Origin: Acidimicrobiaceae bacterium
Lineage (GTDB): Bacteria > Actinomycetota > Acidimicrobiia > Acidimicrobiales > Aldehydirespiratoraceae
DNA: 37,222 nt
Reading direction: 5' to 3'
Assembly (NCBI GenBank): GCA_009844405.1
Contig: VYBO01000050.1
Coordinates: forward strand, 1-37,222
In this document: positions 32,758-37,222 of the stretch, piece by piece
Layout of the letters: each line of letters opens with the position of its first letter
Position numbering within the stretch: position 1 is the first letter of the stretch
Translations under genes and position numbers: made by a program
Notes under the pieces: model-generated
What the model was told of the DNA's origin: nothing
Seen by the model: the letters and a program-made list of their open reading frames with translations, nothing else
Databases searched by the model: none

Positions 32758-33690
32758 ATGATTGAAGGAGAGAACTGGGCTGCGCTAGGTGAACTCGCGT
32801 CTGCCCAGCACGGAGTCTTCACTGGGCGGCAAGCCGTCAATGTCGGGCTGTCCCGCGGCATCGTCGGCCGGTTGGTCCAGCGAGGAGCGGTTGAACGCCT
32901 CCATCCAGGTGTATTCAGGTTCGCGGGCGCGCCCCGCACATGGCGCTCCAGGCTGATGGCGGCCACGTTGGCAGGGGGCGAGAGCCATGCTTCGCACCGA
33001 GCCGCAGCCTGCTTGCACCAACTAGATGGATTCGACGAACCTCAGCCCATCGAGGTGACCGTGACCCGCGGGCGGTACCCCACTCGCGGCGATGTCATCG
33101 TTCACCGCTGGACGGGACCCGATCCTCAGGATTACACCCACGTCGATTCCATTGCGACGTCGGGCGTGGCCTCCACTCTGGCCCGTCTGGGTGCGGTCGT
33201 GCCCCGAACCCAGGTAGAGCAGGCCCTGGACGATGCCCTACGGCGCGGCTACTCCCTCAAGTGGATCGAGCAGACGGTTGAACGTCTACACCGGCCTGGC
33301 CCAAGCGGTACCGGCGTCCTGCTGCGGCTGTTGCGCGATCCCAGGCGCCTGGGAGCCACCCCCGACTCCATCTTCGAACGCATGACGGCACGAATACTGG
33401 ACACGGCAGACTTGCCCCCGCCCGCCCTGCAACATCCGGTCCGGCTGCCGAACGGCCAGACCGCCCGGATCGATATTGCATGGCCCTCGGTCAAGTGGGG
33501 CATCGAGTGCCACTCCCGCAAGTACCACTTCGGCGCGGCCTACACCGCAGCCGATCACGACCGCGATCACCAGCTCACCATGGCCGGCTGGCAGGTCACG
33601 TACCTCACCTGGCACCAACTGCAGGACTCCGACTATGTAGTTGAACTGGCGCGATCCATGCTGGACCAACGAGGCCGCAGATCAGCCTGA
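32758..33690 (+). CDS. AbiEi-like N-terminal domain fused to DUF559 (Vsr-like) nuclease domain
   Basis: The 310-residue protein begins with a winged-helix region like the type IV antitoxin AbiEi (AALGELASAQHGVFTGRQAVNVGLSRGIVGRLVQRGAVERLHPGVFRFAG). It ends in a DUF559/Vsr-type PD-(D/E)XK domain (ARIDIAWPSVKWGIECHSRKYHF, then DRDHQLTMAGWQVTYLTWHQL). Such fusions are common in actinomycetes, often as solitary genes; a DNA-linked or defence role is suspected but unproven. No AbiEii toxin gene is adjacent. Its promoter is AT-rich (TATATT at 32745-32750, 7 bases before ATG), unlike the rest of the window, which suggests transfer. Repeats flank it on both sides. Confidence 0.78.
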   Translation: MIEGENWAALGELASAQHGVFTGRQAVNVGLSRGIVGRLVQRGAVERLHPGVFRFAGAPRTWRSRLMAATLAGGESHASHRAAACLHQLDGFDEPQPIEVTVTRGRYPTRGDVIVHRWTGPDPQDYTHVDSIATSGVASTLARLGAVVPRTQVEQALDDALRRGYSLKWIEQTVERLHRPGPSGTGVLLRLLRDPRRLGATPDSIFERMTARILDTADLPPPALQHPVRLPNGQTARIDIAWPSVKWGIECHSRKYHFGAAYTAADHDRDHQLTMAGWQVTYLTWHQLQDSDYVVELARSMLDQRGRRSA

Positions 33691-33695
33691 TACCT

Positions 33696-33813
33696 GAACT
33701 GGCAGCACAATGCACGCCACCCGTGCACAACGCTGCCAATTCGTTGAGCGGCCTGTGCCCAAACCCGAACTGGCAGCACAATGCACGCCACCCGTGCGCG
33801 ATGCTGCCAATTC
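33696..33813. repeat. Tandem pair of palindromic repeats (copies 7 and 8)
   Basis: The copies at 33696-33742 and 33767-33813 are 47 bases each and separated by exactly 24 bases (period 71). Both have GAACTGGCAGC left arms and GCACG/CGTGC inner stems. They are close in sequence to copy 6, as if amplified locally. The first starts 5 bases after the AbiEi/DUF559 stop. Confidence 0.9.
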
Positions 33814-33848
33814 TGGGCGAGGCGGTCGGGCAGGCGTAGCCTGATGTC

Positions 33849-34862
33849 GTGATCGACCTTCGCTCTGACACCGTTACCAAGCCCACGGCGGCCATGCGGG
33901 CGGCCATGGCCTCAGCCGTCGTGGGCGACGACGTGCACGGTGAGGACCCCACCGTCAACGAACTCCAGGAGGCCACTGCGGCGCTGCTCGGCAAGGAGGC
34001 CGCGTTGTTCGTGACCAGCGGTACGCAGGGCAACCTCTGCGGGCTGCTCGCCCACTGCGGGCGCGGCGACGAGTGCATCGTCGGAAACCATGCCCACACC
34101 TACATGTACGAGGGTGGCGGCGCGGCGGTGCTCGGCTCCATCCAACCCCAGCCGGTGCCCACCGGTGACGACGGCATGATCGACCTCGCCGCGGCCGAGG
34201 CTGCTGTGAAGGCCCCCGACCACCACTTCGCCCGCACCCGCCTGCTGTGCCTTGAGAACACGACCGACGGCAAGGTGCTCACGCTGGACCAGATGGAGGC
34301 TTCGGCTGAGGTGGCCGCCCGCCACGGCCTGTCCCACCACCTCGACGGGGCCCGGCTGTGGAACGCGGCGGTGGCGCTGGGGGTCTCACCAGCGGCGGTG
34401 GCCGCACCGTTCGACTCGGTGTCGGTTTGCCTGTCGAAGGGTCTGGGTACGCCGGTGGGATCCGTGCTGGTCGGGCCGGCAGACCTCATCGACGAGGCGC
34501 ACAAGTGGCGCAAGATGCTCGGGGGCGGGATGCGGCAGGCCGGCATCGTGGCGGCCGCCGGCCTCTACGCACTGGAGCATCACATTGAGCGCTTGGCCGA
34601 CGATCACGCCAACGCGGCCCGCCTGGCCGAGGGATTGGACGCCATCGACGGTGTGAAGATCGACTCGTGTGCCACCAGCATGGTGTTCATCCGCCTCGAC
34701 GACGAGGCGCGCGACGGCGGGCCGGACCTGCGCAGCCGGCTAACCGATCGCGGCATCCTCACCCGCTGGGACGGCTCACGATCCCGGCTCGTCACCCACT
34801 TGGACATCTCCGCCGAAGACATCGAGACCGCTGTCGACGCCTTCACCGAGCTGCTGGCCTGA
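33849..34862 (+). CDS. ltaE: Low-specificity L-threonine aldolase
   Basis: This PLP enzyme cleaves L-threonine or L-allo-threonine to glycine and acetaldehyde. The 337-residue protein starts [20 protein letters not shown], as the family does. It has [28 protein letters not shown], the LDGARLWNA segment with the cofactor-binding aspartate, and the Schiff-base lysine in [13 protein letters not shown] near residue 199. GTG 33849 follows TAGCCT (33837-33842) by 6 bases. It is flanked on both sides by tandem palindromic repeats. Confidence 0.93.
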   Translation: MIDLRSDTVTKPTAAMRAAMASAVVGDDVHGEDPTVNELQEATAALLGKEAALFVTSGTQGNLCGLLAHCGRGDECIVGNHAHTYMYEGGGAAVLGSIQPQPVPTGDDGMIDLAAAEAAVKAPDHHFARTRLLCLENTTDGKVLTLDQMEASAEVAARHGLSHHLDGARLWNAAVALGVSPAAVAAPFDSVSVCLSKGLGTPVGSVLVGPADLIDEAHKWRKMLGGGMRQAGIVAAAGLYALEHHIERLADDHANAARLAEGLDAIDGVKIDSCATSMVFIRLDDEARDGGPDLRSRLTDRGILTRWDGSRSRLVTHLDISAEDIETAVDAFTELLA

Positions 34863-34863
34863 C

Positions 34864-34978
34864 ACGCCGACCGCCCCCGCCTACCCGGAACTGGCAGCAC
34901 AACGCACACAAACCGTGCACAACGCTGCCAATTCACGCCGACCGCCCCCGCCTACCCGGAACTGGCAGCACAACGCAC
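34864..34978. repeat. 71-base tandem duplication carrying palindromic repeats 9 and 10 (10 is a half copy)
   Basis: A 24-base linker plus copy 9 (34888-34934) is followed by the same 24-base linker again and a copy 10 that starts at 34959. Copy 10 matches copy 9 only through 34978; its right arm is missing and unrelated sequence follows up to the guanine deaminase promoter. The identical linkers show that the unit duplicated as linker plus palindrome. Confidence 0.85.
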
Positions 34979-35025
34979 GGCCACATTCGGCCATGCGAAC
35001 CGCCTGCGATGAGTACGGTGGCGCC

Positions 35026-36370
35026 GTGACGCTGGCAGTGGCGGGAACGCTGATGCAGGCACCGACGCCCGACCGCCTCGCGGTGATCGATGCCGTGGTG
35101 GAGGTCGATGACACCGGAATGGTCGCCGCGTTGCACGACCGATCCAACACCGAGGGAGCGGCCCGCAGCACAGGCCGCTCTCGACTCGGCCACCGAGCGG
35201 GTGGAGTTGACGCCGGGCACGTTCCTGATGCCCGGACTGGTGGACCTTCACATCCATGCGCCCCAATGGCCCCAGCTCGGCACCGGGCTCGACCTGCCGT
35301 TGGAGCGCTGGCTGTTCGATTACACCTTCCCGCTTGAGGCTCGCTACGCCGACACCGAATTCGCCGCAGCCGTCTGGGACGACCTGGTGCCGTCGTTGCT
35401 CGCTATGGGCACCACCACCGCGGTCTACTTCTCGTCCAACCATCTGGAGGCCACCACCGCCCTCGCCCGAGCCTGCGCCCGTCACGGGCAGCGGGCCCTG
35501 GTGGGCCGGGTGGCCATGGACCACCCGGACGGCACCCCCGAGTGGTACCGGGACGCAACCGCCAGCGCCGGCGTCGAGGCGTCGAAGGCCTCCATCGAGG
35601 CCGTGAAAGCCGTGGGCAGCCGGCGGGTCGAGCCGATCATCACCCCCCGTTTCGCTCCAGCCTGCACCGACGCTCTGCTCGAAGGGCTGGGCGAGCTGGC
35701 TGCGGCCACCGGGGTGCGGGTGCAGACGCACTGCGCGGAATCGGACTGGCACTGCGACTACGCCCTCGACCGCTTCGGCGTCAGTGACTCGACCGCCCTC
35801 AACCGCTTCGGCCTCGTCCGCCCGCACACCGTGCTGGCTCACAGCGACCACCTGACCGCTGACGAGATGGCCATAGTGGCCGGGCAGGGCGCGGGCGTGG
35901 CTCACTGCCCGCTGTCGAACGCCTACTTCGCCAACGCGGTGTTCGGTGTGCGGAAAGCACTGGCCGCCGGAGTGGGCGTGGGGCTGGGCAGCGACATCGC
36001 CGGCGGCGCCCGCCCCGGCCTGCTGGGAGGTTGCCAGGACGCGGTCACCGTCTCCCGCATGCTAGAGGACGGCGTCGACCCAGCGCTCGGCGCGCCGCAG
36101 CGGGGCGTGCCCGAGTCTCGCATCGACACCGTTGCCGCCCTCTGGCTGGCGACCGCCGGCGGCGCCGCGGTGGCGGACTTGCCGGTGGGGCTGATCGAGT
36201 CGGGCCGCTGCTTCGATGCGATGGCGGTCCGCACCGATCGGCCCGGCGGCGCCATCCGGCTGTGGGACGGCATCGACGACGAGGCCCGAGCCTTCGAGAA
36301 GGTCGTCCGCCTGGCCACCACGGACGACATCAGCCACGTCTGGGTGGACGGCAAGAGCGTCAAGCAGTAG
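35026..36370 (+). pseudogene. guaD: Guanine deaminase-like amidohydrolase with an N-terminal frameshift
   Basis: GTG 35026 follows TACGGT (35014-35019) by 6 bases and opens a normal amidohydrolase N-terminus (VTLAVAGTLMQAPTPDRLAVIDAVVEVDDTG). That frame loses homology near 35150-35175. The next frame then continues AQAALDSATERVELTPGTFLMPGLVDLHIHAPQ to the stop at 36370. Metal and catalytic motifs are complete: HIHAP, QTHCAESDWH, LAHSDHLT and GLGSDIAGGARPG, the last typical of guanine deaminases. One extra base, or two missing, explains the shift. It may be true inactivation, a sequencing error, or a downstream re-start near ATG 35090, which would lose the first beta strands. Confidence 0.8.
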
Positions 36371-36373
36371 CCG

Positions 36374-36421
36374 GAATTGGCAGCGTTTGGTGCCCTATTG
36401 GGGGCATTCTGCTGCCAGTTC
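36374..36421. repeat. Palindromic repeat, copy 11 (at a gene-truncation junction)
   Basis: This is a 48-base copy whose right arm is GCTGCCAGTTC. The inner pair TGCCC/GGGCA replaces the TGCACG/CGTGCA of other copies. It starts 3 bases after the guanine deaminase stop. Immediately after it the haloalkane dehalogenase homology begins in mid-protein, at TGG 36423. Confidence 0.9.
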
Positions 36422-36422
36422 C

Positions 36423-37173
36423 TGGGGCTACCTGTATCGCAAGATGATCCCGGTGCTTGCCGGTGCCGGCCACCGGGTGCTCGTGCCGGATCTGATCGGC
36501 TTCGGCCGCTCCGACAAGCCCGCGGAGCGCTCCGCCTACACCTACGCCGGCCACGTCAAGTGGATGCGCGGCTTCCTGGAGGCCACCGCGGCCGAGCGGG
36601 GCGACGGGCCGCTGCACCTGTTCGGCCAGGACTGGGGCGGCCTGATCGGCCTGCGGCTGGCCGCGGAGAACCCCGACCTAGTCGGCTGGCTGATCCTGGC
36701 CAACACCGCGCTCCCGGTGGGCGACTCCCCCGGCGCGGCCTCGACTTCTGGCGGCAGTTCAGCCAGGACGTCCCTTCCTGGACTGCGGCCGGCTGGTCGA
36801 GAACGCAACCGCCAACGAGTTGAGCGACGCCGCCATCGACGCCTACCCCGCGCCGTTCCCCGACGAGCTGTACAGGGCCGGTGCCCGCCAGTGCCCGCCA
36901 GTTCCCGCTGCTGGTTCCGGTCTCGCCCGACGACCCGGCCGTGCCCGCCAACAAGGCCGCCCGGACGGTGCTGGAGCAGTGACCAAGCCCGTGCTCACGC
37001 TGTGGGCGCCCGGCGATCCGGTGCTGGGCGGCCTTCAGCCCTTCATGGTCGAGCGGATCCCGGGCCCAGCCAACCAGCCCCACGCCCAGTTCGAGCCGGC
37101 CAGCCACCTCATCCAGGAGGACCAGGGCCCGGCCCTGGCCGAGGCCGTCAACGCCTGGCTCGCCGCCGCTTAG
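36423..37173 (+). pseudogene. Haloalkane dehalogenase (HLD-I-like alpha/beta hydrolase) pseudogene
   Basis: Homology begins at WGYLYRKMIPVLAGAGHRVL, so the first 40-50 residues, including the first strands and the oxyanion region, are gone. The nucleophile elbow HLFGQDWGGLIG, the cap start (DFWRQFSQDVPS) and the catalytic-histidine segment ASHLIQEDQGPAL are recognisable, but in different frames. Visible lesions are a one-base loss near 36742, a one-base loss near 36777, a 10-base tandem duplication (GTGCCCGCCA) near 36890-36910 and a one-base loss near 36980. The last two cancel, so the C-terminal frame is restored. Four lesions in 750 bases argue for real decay and against sequencing error. 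Confidence 0.88.
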
Positions 37174-37194
37174 AGGCCCCGCGGATAGGCGGGC

Positions 37195-37213
37195 GACCCG
37201 GCCCATACGGGTC
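37195..37213. terminator. Hairpin after the dehalogenase pseudogene
   Basis: GACCCG (37195-37200), a seven-base loop, then CGGGTC (37208-37213) make a 6-bp stem. GGCCCCG/CGGGGCC flank it and could pair as an outer stem. There is no T tract. It lies 22 bases after the pseudogene stop and is a possible leftover terminator. Confidence 0.4.
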
Positions 37214-37222
37214 GGGGCCGTG

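Noticed and set aside
34864-34978. Integron attC sites
   Set aside because: The palindromes lack attC core boxes, no integrase is present, and the intervening genes are not in cassette form.

Overview
This 37.2 kb window is high-GC chromosomal DNA, almost certainly from an actinomycete. Four things point there: a mycothiol-type formaldehyde dehydrogenase with its metallo-hydrolase partner, the DUF3039 and DUF2277 proteins, an actinobacterial-type ferrochelatase with C-terminal cysteines, and many apparently leaderless starts. Class Acidimicrobiia is my best guess; it is inference, because there is no rRNA gene. I see no prophage, integrase, transposase or CRISPR array.

Layout. 1-6.5 kb: partial tldD, a PAP2 membrane phosphatase, dxs, an Nfu/IscA-like Fe-S protein, a crotonase, a ferrochelatase with DnaA-box-like sites at both ends, and a small unknown gene. 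6.5-13.2 kb: fpg, a VOC protein, an aspartic protease behind a 9-codon leader ORF, an ammonium transporter broken by one frameshift, tRNA-Gln and tRNA-Glu, a K+ channel, a SpoU methyltransferase and a membrane metallophosphoesterase. 13.3-22 kb: valS, a sugar dehydrogenase lipoprotein, and opposite it a response regulator / kinase / amine oxidase / cytochrome c operon. 22-28.3 kb: surE, an ABC-F protein, an ATP-dependent DNA ligase, two small proteins and an AlkA-like glycosylase. 28.3-32.7 kb: a formaldehyde-detoxification operon ending in an AlkD-like gene, then DUF2277, pcm and a 3'-truncated glycosidase-like gene. 32.7-37.2 kb looks accessory and decaying: an AbiEi/DUF559 protein with an AT-rich promoter, a threonine aldolase, a frameshifted guanine deaminase and a haloalkane dehalogenase pseudogene.

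Two signals cut across the gene list. First, eleven copies of an intergenic palindrome (left arm GAAYTGGCAGC, 25-26 variable bases, right arm GCTGCCAATTC) follow gene ends. Where copies are in tandem the linker is always exactly 24 bases. The interiors differ between copies, but several keep the ability to pair, and two copies lie at the broken ends of genes. This looks like a REP/BIME-type family that I do not recognise. Second, about 20 genes have a TANNNT box 6-10 bases before the start codon. Shine-Dalgarno sequences appear mainly at genes with a leader or inside operons. The box also decides several start codons.

DNA repair and detoxification are prominent. The mycothiol formaldehyde dehydrogenase, MBL hydrolase and AlkD-like genes form one strand, and the AlkA-like gene overlaps the AlkD-like gene tail to tail. 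fpg and the ATP-dependent ligase also lie in the window.
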